Source: an uncultured Methylococcales bacterium
GTDB taxonomy: Bacteria > Pseudomonadota > Gammaproteobacteria > Methylococcales > Methylomonadaceae
DNA length: 64,000 bases
Assembly: GCA_913019935.1 (NCBI GenBank)
Contig: CAJVZC010000002.1
Coordinates: 1 to 64,000, forward strand
Direction of reading: 5' to 3'
In this document: piece by piece, positions 56,410 to 64,000 of the stretch
How positions within the stretch are numbered: the stretch's first letter is position 1
Layout: the number at the start of each line of letters is the position of its first letter
The notes under the pieces: generated by a model
What the model saw: the letters and a program-made list of their open reading frames with translations, nothing else
The model's database searches: none
What the model was told of the DNA's origin: nothing
Program-made: the position numbers and the translations under genes

Positions 56410-57651
56410 TTAGTCGGCTACATTTACTTTCAAGACCGGCGTAAAGCCTATCTCACTTTCAAATGATTCTTTCATAATGCGCCTCACCAAAGGCACATCA
56501 GATCGTTTAACAATAAGACTATCATGAACGGGGTAAGCAGGAATATCATGCTCTTGACTGAGCCTGTGCATTGTCATGATAATAGCATCTGCCTCTCTTC
56601 GTTGCAGGTAACCCCAAGTCACATTAGCAGAACTTAAGGCCTCTAAAAATGGATACTTGCTCACAATAACCTTACCCACATCTTTAACTGGATAGTCTGC
56701 CAGATTAATATGCTTTTCTCTAAGCTTTCCAACTGAGTCTGTAGACCACCGAGTTAATGGTTTTAGTTTGGCCGAATAGGCAACAACCCACTGTTTTACT
56801 ACTGCTCTCGGAAGGCCTTTAATCTGATAAGGGTCTTTATTTAAATTAACAGGAATAACACGACCGTCTAACATACTCGCTACCAGACAAATCAAGGTAA
56901 AATGACTGGCTGTTATATCCACTTCTGCAACGGGTTCATCGTCTATCTTGAGCTGCAACCGTTTGGCCATATTAAGCAGTTGATAACTACCCCCCTCGGC
57001 ATACAAGCGTCCACCATCGGTTAGCACTGGATTTTTATCATCGTAATTAGAGAACGAACGATAAAGCCCAACAAACGAAACATCGGATAACGTATGCTTG
57101 CTCAGGTCATTATTAAGTCCACTGACAATACGGTACTGATCTTGATAGTGCTTAGAGCGACTCATGTTGCTGACCGATTTACCTTGAATCTTCCTACCTT
57201 TCTTATCTCGTTGACTTGGATATCTTGCACGCACTAAATGAGTAAGCGTAAAATCCTTAGCTGTTATTTCAGCGTTTAAACAATAGTCAACAAGCTTTTG
57301 GGTGATGTAATAGGTGGTCGCTATTCGTTCCAATTGCTCCCCTGCTACTTTAACCAAATAACCTTGCTCTACCAAATAACCCGAGACAAAAACAAAGACT
57401 CTATACGGAACGGATGAGTCCGAATAGGCGCCTGTTTTTTGACTTCTATATAACCCCCTATTGAGGTCTAGCTCAGTTAAGGTGATCACCGAAGACAAGA
57501 TGCGAACTAAACAATCGTAACGCTTGTTAATCGTTGCTTCACGCAGCTTATCACCCGCCTCGAATACAGACGGTTCAACTATCTGTTTAAGCAAACTGAT
57601 AGAGTCATCATTTATTGGGTAAAAGGATAGGGAGAAGTAATGTTGTTTCAT
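56410..57651 (-). CDS. compact family-A/T7-RNAP-like polymerase protein (TV-Pol-like), putative
   Basis: motif A-like VAEVDITASHFTLICLVASML, motif B-like LPRAVVKQWVVAY, motif C-like YLQRREADAIIMTMHRLSQEHDIPAYPVHDSLIV. Confidence 0.65.
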   Translation of the reverse strand: MKQHYFSLSFYPINDDSISLLKQIVEPSVFEAGDKLREATINKRYDCLVRILSSVITLTELDLNRGLYRSQKTGAYSDSSVPYRVFVFVSGYLVEQGYLVKVAGEQLERIATTYYITQKLVDYCLNAEITAKDFTLTHLVRARYPSQRDKKGRKIQGKSVSNMSRSKHYQDQYRIVSGLNNDLSKHTLSDVSFVGLYRSFSNYDDKNPVLTDGGRLYAEGGSYQLLNMAKRLQLKIDDEPVAEVDITASHFTLICLVASMLDGRVIPVNLNKDPYQIKGLPRAVVKQWVVAYSAKLKPLTRWSTDSVGKLREKHINLADYPVKDVGKVIVSKYPFLEALSSANVTWGYLQRREADAIIMTMHRLSQEHDIPAYPVHDSLIVKRSDVPLVRRIMKESFESEIGFTPVLKVNVAD

Positions 57652-57775
57652 GGGATCTATTAAACCTAACGACAGTGGAAGCTTGTATTCAAGTAACCAA
57701 CACCATAGCTTAAATTACACCCAATATGGCGCACTTATGGTAATAACTCTTTTCTAGCTAAACTTGTAGTGGTAC

Positions 57776-57973
57776 ATGATGACTACAAAACAGGACAAGA
57801 AACATACGCATCTATTTCCAAGAATGAAATTGGGAACACAGGAACGAGCAACGGAACTGAACAATGGCGGTGCAACACAGATTGTGTTGGATAGATACAC
57901 TAGGGAATCAGACAGAATTAATCCGATTGATTATTCAGATGTGACAACTAATATTACCCAAGAGGAGGAATAA
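57776..57973 (+). CDS. small hypothetical protein, 65 aa, NNGGATQIVLDR core
   Basis: ORF divergent from the polymerase-like gene; core repeated in an adjacent decayed copy. Confidence 0.55.
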   Translation: MMTTKQDKKHTHLFPRMKLGTQERATELNNGGATQIVLDRYTRESDRINPIDYSDVTTNITQEEE

Positions 57974-57975
57974 TA

Positions 57976-58155
57976 ATGGATTCCAAGAAGGTTAAACAGT
58001 ATGTTCCGAAATTGCGAGAAGTTCTGGTGCCTTAAGAAGATTGCAATTAAATTAACAACGGTGGTTCAACGCAGATTGTGTTGAACAGGCATGTGGGAAG
58101 CTCAACATTTAACAAGTCTAAACCAAAGAGTAGCAAGGTTAATAAGGATGGTTGA
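57976..58155 (+). pseudogene. decayed paralogue of the 65-aa ORF (MDSKKVKQYVPKLREVLVP* ... INNGGSTQIVLNRHVGSSTFNKSKPKSSKVNKDG*)
   Basis: near-identical core aacaacggtggttcaacgcagattgtgttgaacagg; internal stops/frameshift. Confidence 0.5.
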
Positions 58156-58293
58156 GTTAGCTTCAATAATTTCCCTAGAATTAGGCGGTAGTTTAAGGAG
58201 TGTACTCGCAAACGTTTTGGTCATCGATAGGAAAAAATGATAGCCAAGTTGCTATTTCAACAAAACATCATACCAAACGAATAGAAGATTATT

Positions 58294-59010
58294 ATGAAGA
58301 CGATTCTATTAATACTTACAGCGGCTCTATTATTACAAGGTTGTACCAACCCTATGTCTCGTAAGTTTCGAGAGACATCCGATGCGGTAAAGGTTAGCTT
58401 CGAGAATATGGCTAGACAAATTAAAAAAGAGGGAGAAGATATTCATAAAGCAAACCATATCAAGTACGTCAAAGGAGGTAAGAAAGAAATACTACAAGCT
58501 GCAATGGCGGCCCTTCTGGAACTAGGGTTTCATATCAATAACCAAGACTACTCTCTAGGTGTATTGTCCGCAACAGCGAATAGAGATAGTACGTTCTTAG
58601 ATGAAGCAGTCTATGCTGCAGAACGTAGACACAGACAGAAGATTGTTAACGTGTTGAAAGATGAGTATCGAGAACTTATGACGTTTGAATCTGACGCAGA
58701 TACGATGGTCAACGCGATACTTAGTCAGAAGAAAGAAGAACTGAATACTATATCTATCAATGTGATAGTTATGGAACGCAAGTTGGACCATCAAGTGTCT
58801 TTGAGGATTACTTATACAGTCTCTCCCTATGTTGGTCCCGAATCAGCTGCAGGAGAATGGTTAAAAATAATTATTAATGCTGGACAACTTCAAGGAAATG
58901 AGTACCCGAAATACACATTACCAGCAAGCACCCTGGCTCTTATTTACAAGAGATTCTGGGATACAACTGAAAAAGAACTATTCCAACAGAACATTATTTT
59001 AAATAGGTGA
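58294..59010 (+). CDS. hypothetical lipoprotein, 238 aa
   Basis: lipobox ILTAALLLQGC; no recognised enzymatic motif. Confidence 0.8.
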   Translation: MKTILLILTAALLLQGCTNPMSRKFRETSDAVKVSFENMARQIKKEGEDIHKANHIKYVKGGKKEILQAAMAALLELGFHINNQDYSLGVLSATANRDSTFLDEAVYAAERRHRQKIVNVLKDEYRELMTFESDADTMVNAILSQKKEELNTISINVIVMERKLDHQVSLRITYTVSPYVGPESAAGEWLKIIINAGQLQGNEYPKYTLPASTLALIYKRFWDTTEKELFQQNIILNR

Positions 59011-59021
59011 GGAGAGCCATT

Positions 59022-59426
59022 ATGAGAAAAATCATACTAGCAGTTACATTAATGATGATGGCTGTAGCGGCACATTCAGAGACTGACATTAGTTATGGCG
59101 CATTGAAAATGCATCTAGAGGAAGGGGTGTCAACTCAACGAGATGTAATTAAGTTGTTTGGTTCACCCGACAATATGATGATGGATCGCCAAGGAGAACT
59201 TTGGACATACGACCGAGTGACCAGAACTTCAACCACTACTGATAATAGTGCAAATGAATCTAACACGGTAGGTGGAAGTATTATCATCTTGGCTGGTAGT
59301 ACATCTGACTCTAATCGTAAAGCTCAATCAACAACATCAAGCTCAACTAAAACTATCACTGCTATATTAGAGTTCAATAAGGGTGGTGTATTAATCAAGT
59401 CCTCAATAAGAACTAGTAAGTACTAG
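59022..59426 (+). CDS. BamE/SmpA-like small secreted protein
   Basis: signal peptide MRKIILAVTLMMMAVAAHSE; LEEGVSTQRDVIKLFGSPDNMMMDRQGELWTYDR resembles SmpA/OmlA; GGAGAG upstream of the trimmed ATG. Confidence 0.7.
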   Translation: MRKIILAVTLMMMAVAAHSETDISYGALKMHLEEGVSTQRDVIKLFGSPDNMMMDRQGELWTYDRVTRTSTTTDNSANESNTVGGSIIILAGSTSDSNRKAQSTTSSSTKTITAILEFNKGGVLIKSSIRTSKY

Positions 59427-59524
59427 AGCAACTTAATAGGAGCTAGCTGTGTCCTGAAATATGGATCCTATTTTAACCTACGCTGGACTAGTACTAAGTT
59501 TTAACCACCACTCAACAAGATAAA

Positions 59525-60201
59525 ATGATGGCTATAGCTATTACTTATCCCCTACTGCTCCTAATAGCCCCCATTACCGCCCAAGCACACTCTGGTAGAA
59601 CTGATGCTAACGGTGGGCATATGAACCGTAAGACTGGTCAGTATCATTGTCATAAGTCGTATTGTTCAGCACCGTCAGTCCCATCAGCAACACCAATTTA
59701 CATTTCCAATAACCAGAGCGCGCCCTCTACTCGTTACAATCGCAAGGATTGGCCTCATTGGATTGATGAAGACAACGACTGTCAGAACACTCGTGCAGAG
59801 GTTCTAATTGAGTCATCTCAAATTCCAGTAAAGTTCAAACGTAACAGAGGTTGTAGTGTATCTCACGGCTTATGGGTTGGTCCCTATACAGGGATGACCT
59901 TCACACAAGCATCAGACCTAGACATTGACCATATTGTGCCTTTGGCTCATGCGCATAGAACAGGCGGTGCTAATTGGTCTAGGGAGCAGAAAAGAAGCTT
60001 TGCTAATGACCCCGACAACCTCATTGCTATCGATGACAGGACTAATCAAGAAAAAGCGACAAGGGACCGGTTAGGTGGAAACCGCCCATAGAGTCTTGTT
60101 GGTGTGAGTATGCCAAGAAATGGCAATGGGTTAAGCAGAAGTATGGGCTTGCATGTAGTGAGAGCACGACAAGCATTACCTGTTATGAAAGATACTTGTG
60201 A
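59525..60201 (+). pseudogene. secreted YHYH + HNH/GmrSD-like (DUF1524-type) nuclease with an apparent -1 frameshift near 60083-60090
   Basis: AHSGRTDANGGHMNRKTGQYHCHK; DLDIDHIVPLAHAHRTGGANWSREQKRSFANDPDNLIAIDDRTNQEK; C-terminus WCEYAKKWQWVKQKYGL continues in the -1 frame. Confidence 0.7.
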
Positions 60202-60415
60202 CTAGCGCTAACACTTTAAATTAACCCCATTCAAAAACAACATAAAAATGTCTTAGGGTATTATATCGTTGGTTGCACGCTAATTCCCCCATAGCCTACA
60301 ATCTAGCTCAGACCGTTGAAGGGTATAAAAAAATCGGGGTGATTGTTACTTATGACTGTTAACTTTATAGAAGCATAATCCGCGTAGGTTATGTGTTTAA
60401 AAGATAACTGCAATA

Positions 60416-60507
60416 TGGCGGAGAGAGAGGGATTCGAACCCTCGATGGGCTTTAAAACCCATACTCCCTTAGCAGGGGAGCGCCTTCAGCCGCTCGGCCA
60501 TCTCTCC
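60416..60507 (-). tRNA. tRNA-Ser(GCT)
   Basis: GGAGAGATGGCCGAGCGGCTGAAGGCGCTCCCCTGCTAAGGGAG...GGGTTCGAATCCCTCTCTCTCCGCCA, long variable arm. Confidence 0.97.
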
Positions 60508-60521
60508 AATTTAAATGATAT

Positions 60522-60713
60522 TTATTCTGGTTTTTTTTGTTCTTTTTCTTCTTTAATGCGGTCATAGATCTCTTCTCTATGGACCGATACATCTCTTGGT
60601 GCATCCACACCAATTCTAACTTGATTACCCTTCACACCTAAGACAGTAACCTTGACTTCATCACCTATCATCAATGTCTCTCCAATACGGCGAGTCAATA
60701 TTAACACGGCCAC
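60522..60713 (-). CDS. csrA: carbon storage regulator CsrA
   Basis: [53 protein letters not shown]. Confidence 0.98.
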   Translation of the reverse strand: MAVLILTRRIGETLMIGDEVKVTVLGVKGNQVRIGVDAPRDVSVHREEIYDRIKEEKEQKKPE

Positions 60714-60778
60714 CCTCCTAAAGTTACACCCACATTAAGGCAAAGAATTCTACCATCTTTTAAACAGAAAAGAAATCA

Positions 60779-62005
60779 TCAAAGTACCGGTTGCCCTGCT
60801 AATTCAAAAGATTTATGTAGCGCACGTACCGCAGCCTCAAGGTGCTTCTCATCCATAACAACCGAAATCTTGATTTCTGATGTTGAGATCATTTTGATAT
60901 TAATACCTTCTGAGGCCAAAACATCAAACATTTTACTCGCTATACCCGAATGAGATCGCATACCGACACCGACTAACGAAACCTTTACAATGGTATCATC
61001 ACCTGAAACCTTCTTTGCGGACAACGATGTTTTAATCTCCTCCAGAAGAGCCACTGCCTTATGATAATCATTTCGGTGAACTGTAAAAGTGAAATCAGTG
61101 GTTTCATCATCCGCTATATTCTGAATGATCATATCAATTTCAATATTATTGGCCGCTATCGGACCCACTATTTTTGACGCAACACCGGGTAAATCTGGCA
61201 CTCCGTTGATGGTCAACTTAGCCTCATCACGATTAAATGCAATACCGGAAATTAATGCCCGTTCCATGCCATCATCCTCATAAGTTATTAACGTTCCATT
61301 ACCCTCAGAAAAAGTAGACAACACTCTCAAAGGTACATTATATTTTCCTGCAAACTCAACCGCTCTAATTTGCAAAACTTTTGAGCCTAAACTAGCCATT
61401 TCAAGCATTTCCTCAAAAGTAATCGAATCCATTTTTCGTGCTGTCGGTTCAACACGAGGGTCTGTGGTATACACACCATCTACATCGGTATAAATATAAC
61501 ATTCACACGCCTCCAGTTTCGCAGCTAAAGCAACAGCTGTCGTATCTGAACCGCCACGCCCTAAGGTGGTGATATGCCCCTGTTCATTAACACCCTGAAA
61601 ACCAGCAACAACAGCAACCTTCCCACTCTCCAGACATTTTTGTATGGCCGTTACACCAATATCTTTTATTCTTGCTTTACTGTGAACCGAGTCCGTTAAT
61701 ATTTCGACCTGAGCACCGGTAAAAGATTCTGCGGGGCATCCTAAAGCACCCAACGCCATACTCAGCAGTGCAATAGTCACTTGCTCACCTGTCGATAACA
61801 ACACGTCCATTTCACGAGGATTGGGTTTGACTAACACATCACCCGCCAAGGCAGTGAGCCGATTTGTTTCACCACTCATAGCTGAAACCACAACTATAAT
61901 CTCGTGACCTTCAGAATGCGCCTGTTTTACTTTTTCAGCAACACTCTTAATCCGCTCAGCGTCCCCTACCGAGGTGCCACCAAATTTAAAAACATATCTT
62001 GCCAT
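60779..62005 (-). CDS. lysC: aspartate kinase (with ACT domains)
   Basis: KFGGTSVGDAERI, GRGGSDTTAVALAAKLEA; two ACT repeats. Confidence 0.96.
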   Translation of the reverse strand: MARYVFKFGGTSVGDAERIKSVAEKVKQAHSEGHEIIVVVSAMSGETNRLTALAGDVLVKPNPREMDVLLSTGEQVTIALLSMALGALGCPAESFTGAQVEILTDSVHSKARIKDIGVTAIQKCLESGKVAVVAGFQGVNEQGHITTLGRGGSDTTAVALAAKLEACECYIYTDVDGVYTTDPRVEPTARKMDSITFEEMLEMASLGSKVLQIRAVEFAGKYNVPLRVLSTFSEGNGTLITYEDDGMERALISGIAFNRDEAKLTINGVPDLPGVASKIVGPIAANNIEIDMIIQNIADDETTDFTFTVHRNDYHKAVALLEEIKTSLSAKKVSGDDTIVKVSLVGVGMRSHSGIASKMFDVLASEGINIKMISTSEIKISVVMDEKHLEAAVRALHKSFELAGQPVL

Positions 62006-62023
62006 ACTTGTTTTAACTCACTT

Positions 62024-64000
62024 TTAACTACTGATTTGACTACGAACCCATTCAGGAACATTCGCTAATGCTTGTGTTAGACCTTTAGGATCATTACCCC
62101 CCGCTTGCGCCATTTCAGGCCTGCCCCCGCCTTTTCCACCCACTTGCGCTGCGACATGATTCACAAGGTCACCGGCTTTAATACGGCCAATCTGATCTTT
62201 ACTCACACCGGCTATCAAACTAACTTTCTCAGCATTTACAACCGCTAAAATAATGGCGGAACTGCCTAACTTATTTTTTAGTTGATCCAAAACATCACGC
62301 ATCCCTTTCGCATCCACATTATCTAACTGAACAGCTAAAACCTTTAAACCCTCTATTTCAACTGCCTGCGCACTCAACTCACCCTGTGAGGCTTGTGCTA
62401 ATTTCAACTTTACCTTTTCTAATTCTTTCTCAAATTGACGGTTTTTCTCAATTAATTGACAAACTTTGTCGAATGATTTTTCGGGGGTACTCTTGACGAC
62501 TTCAGCAATACTACTTAATGCTTTATTCCTGATTTCAGACCAATTTAGCGCCGCCTCACCCGTCATTGCTTCAATACGCCGAACGCCGGCAGCAACCCCT
62601 GTTTCGCCCACAATCTTAAAAGAACCAATGTCTCCTGAGCGATCCACATGGGTACCACCACATAATTCTGTAGAAAAACCACCTATCTTCAACACACGAA
62701 CTTCAGCGCCATATTTCTCACCAAACAGAGCCATCGCCCCCGCTTTAACAGCCTGATCTTTAGTCATTAAATCAACCGTCACGGGATTATTTTCTCTAAT
62801 CTGCAGGTTCACTAACTGTTCAATTTGTACCAATTGCTCCAATCCAATCGGCTCAAAATGTGAAAAATCAAAGCGTAATCGTGACGCATTAACCAGTGAG
62901 CCTTTTTGTATGACATGCTCACCTAATATTTCTCTTAAAGCAGCGTGCAACAAATGAGTTGCTGAATGATTTAAAGCAATCAACTGCCGACTGATTGGGT
63001 CAACTGTCGCCTCATACCTCTGGCCTTGCTGTAGAGCACCAGAAATCACCCTGCCTTTATGTAAAAAAGTATGACTACCTTGTTTTTGTGTATCAACAAC
63101 TTCAAACTGATTACCTTCAAGAGTAATTACGCCGGTGTCTCCAACCTGTCCTCCGGATTCGGCATAAAAAGGCGTTGAATCCAAGACCAAAATACCTTCA
63201 TCACCTTCGTTTAAACAATCAACCGCATGACCGTCTAAAAATAATCCCTTCAAAACAACTTGGCACTTTAAATCCTGATAGCCGACAAATTCCGTTTCAA
63301 CATTACTCGCTATATTTTTATCATGACTCGAGCCAAAATTACTGGCTGCACGCGCTCTTTCACGTTGACTTTGCATTTCTGTCTCAAAGCCCTCATGATC
63401 AATTTGCAAATTACTTTCACGGGCAAAATCCGCTGTTAAATCAACGGGAAAGCCATAGGTATCGTAAAGCAAAAAGACAATATCGCCGGGAATCACTTGT
63501 CCTTCTAAATCACCCACACACCCCTCTAAAATCGCCATCCCTTTTTGTAATGTTTCAGAAAAACGCTGTTCTTCTTTCTCCAATACACGTTCAACTTGTT
63601 TTTGATTGGCAACCAGTTCCGGGTAAACCGAGCCCATCTGCTCTACCAACCCCTGAACTAATTGGTAGAAAAATACATCATGAACCCCTAATCGATAACC
63701 GTGTCGAATAGCTCGGCGAATTATTCGCCGCAACACATACCCTCGCCCTTCATTCGAAGGCATTACACCGTCAACAATAAGAAATGCACAAGAACGAATA
63801 TGATCAACAATAACGCGCAATGAACTGTGCGTGGTATCTGTGACTCCTGTTACCGTCGCGGCAGACTGTAACAAATTCTGGAACAGATCAATTTCATAAT
63901 TATTGTGAACACCTTGCAGAACAGCAGCAATTCTTTCTAAGCCCATACCGGTATCAACTGAAGGACTCGGTAAATCCGTTAAAACCCCATCCGCAGAGCG
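62024..64000 (-). CDS. alaS: alanyl-tRNA synthetase, partial (N-terminus beyond window)
   Basis: GLERIAAVLQGVHNNYEIDLF; HSATHLLHAALREILG; C-terminal GGKGGGRPEMAQAGG; frame open past the ORF-track start to the window end. Confidence 0.97.
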   Translation of the reverse strand, partial: RSADGVLTDLPSPSVDTGMGLERIAAVLQGVHNNYEIDLFQNLLQSAATVTGVTDTTHSSLRVIVDHIRSCAFLIVDGVMPSNEGRGYVLRRIIRRAIRHGYRLGVHDVFFYQLVQGLVEQMGSVYPELVANQKQVERVLEKEEQRFSETLQKGMAILEGCVGDLEGQVIPGDIVFLLYDTYGFPVDLTADFARESNLQIDHEGFETEMQSQRERARAASNFGSSHDKNIASNVETEFVGYQDLKCQVVLKGLFLDGHAVDCLNEGDEGILVLDSTPFYAESGGQVGDTGVITLEGNQFEVVDTQKQGSHTFLHKGRVISGALQQGQRYEATVDPISRQLIALNHSATHLLHAALREILGEHVIQKGSLVNASRLRFDFSHFEPIGLEQLVQIEQLVNLQIRENNPVTVDLMTKDQAVKAGAMALFGEKYGAEVRVLKIGGFSTELCGGTHVDRSGDIGSFKIVGETGVAAGVRRIEAMTGEAALNWSEIRNKALSSIAEVVKSTPEKSFDKVCQLIEKNRQFEKELEKVKLKLAQASQGELSAQAVEIEGLKVLAVQLDNVDAKGMRDVLDQLKNKLGSSAIILAVVNAEKVSLIAGVSKDQIGRIKAGDLVNHVAAQVGGKGGGRPEMAQAGGNDPKGLTQALANVPEWVRSQISS

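Noticed and set aside
56410-57651. reverse transcriptase (retron/DRT-type) interpretation
   Set aside because: no YxDD box; the motif C-like site is HD (PVHDSL), fitting family A/T7-like polymerases instead
55827-60416. complete integrative element with att sites
   Set aside because: no integrase and no recognisable duplicate of the tRNA-Ser 3' end found by eye; only an accessory island can be supported
62005-62024. lysine riboswitch upstream of lysC
   Set aside because: only about 18 nt separate alaS and lysC; no room for a leader
63175-63711. 178-aa + strand ORF
   Set aside because: fully antisense to alaS; low-complexity composition typical of shadow ORFs

Overview
This 64 kb window is bacterial chromosome, gammaproteobacterial by gene order, and probably from a methylotroph or methanotroph (inferred from a PQQ-associated ABC/beta-propeller cluster and an MxaD-like SRPBCC protein). 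Most of it is dense housekeeping sequence: the mutL-miaA-hfq-hflX-hflK-hflC-hisZ-purA-rnr-rlmB block, nqrABCDEF-apbE-nqrM, nadA, aspS, pyrC, rnt, grxD, argD-argF, ilvD, argA, cpdA, rppH, cysG, argG, lpd, csrA, lysC and a truncated alaS. Five tRNAs are present: Cys, Gly, Asn, Arg and Ser. The main accessory region is about 4.6 kb (55.83-60.41 kb), lying between tRNA-Arg(ACG) and tRNA-Ser(GCT), which are adjacent next to csrA in relatives such as E. coli. It encodes a compact 413-aa protein with family-A/T7-RNAP-like polymerase motifs (TV-Pol-like). Divergent to it is a pair of paralogous mini-ORFs (one decayed) sharing NNGGxTQIVLxR. Next come a lipoprotein/BamE-like pair and a secreted YHYH+HNH nuclease with an apparent frameshift. 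The polymerase-like gene with its mini-protein partner, possible pseudoknot 3' flank and tRNA-linked location is the best candidate for an undescribed system. I made no database searches; all family calls come from reading the translations.
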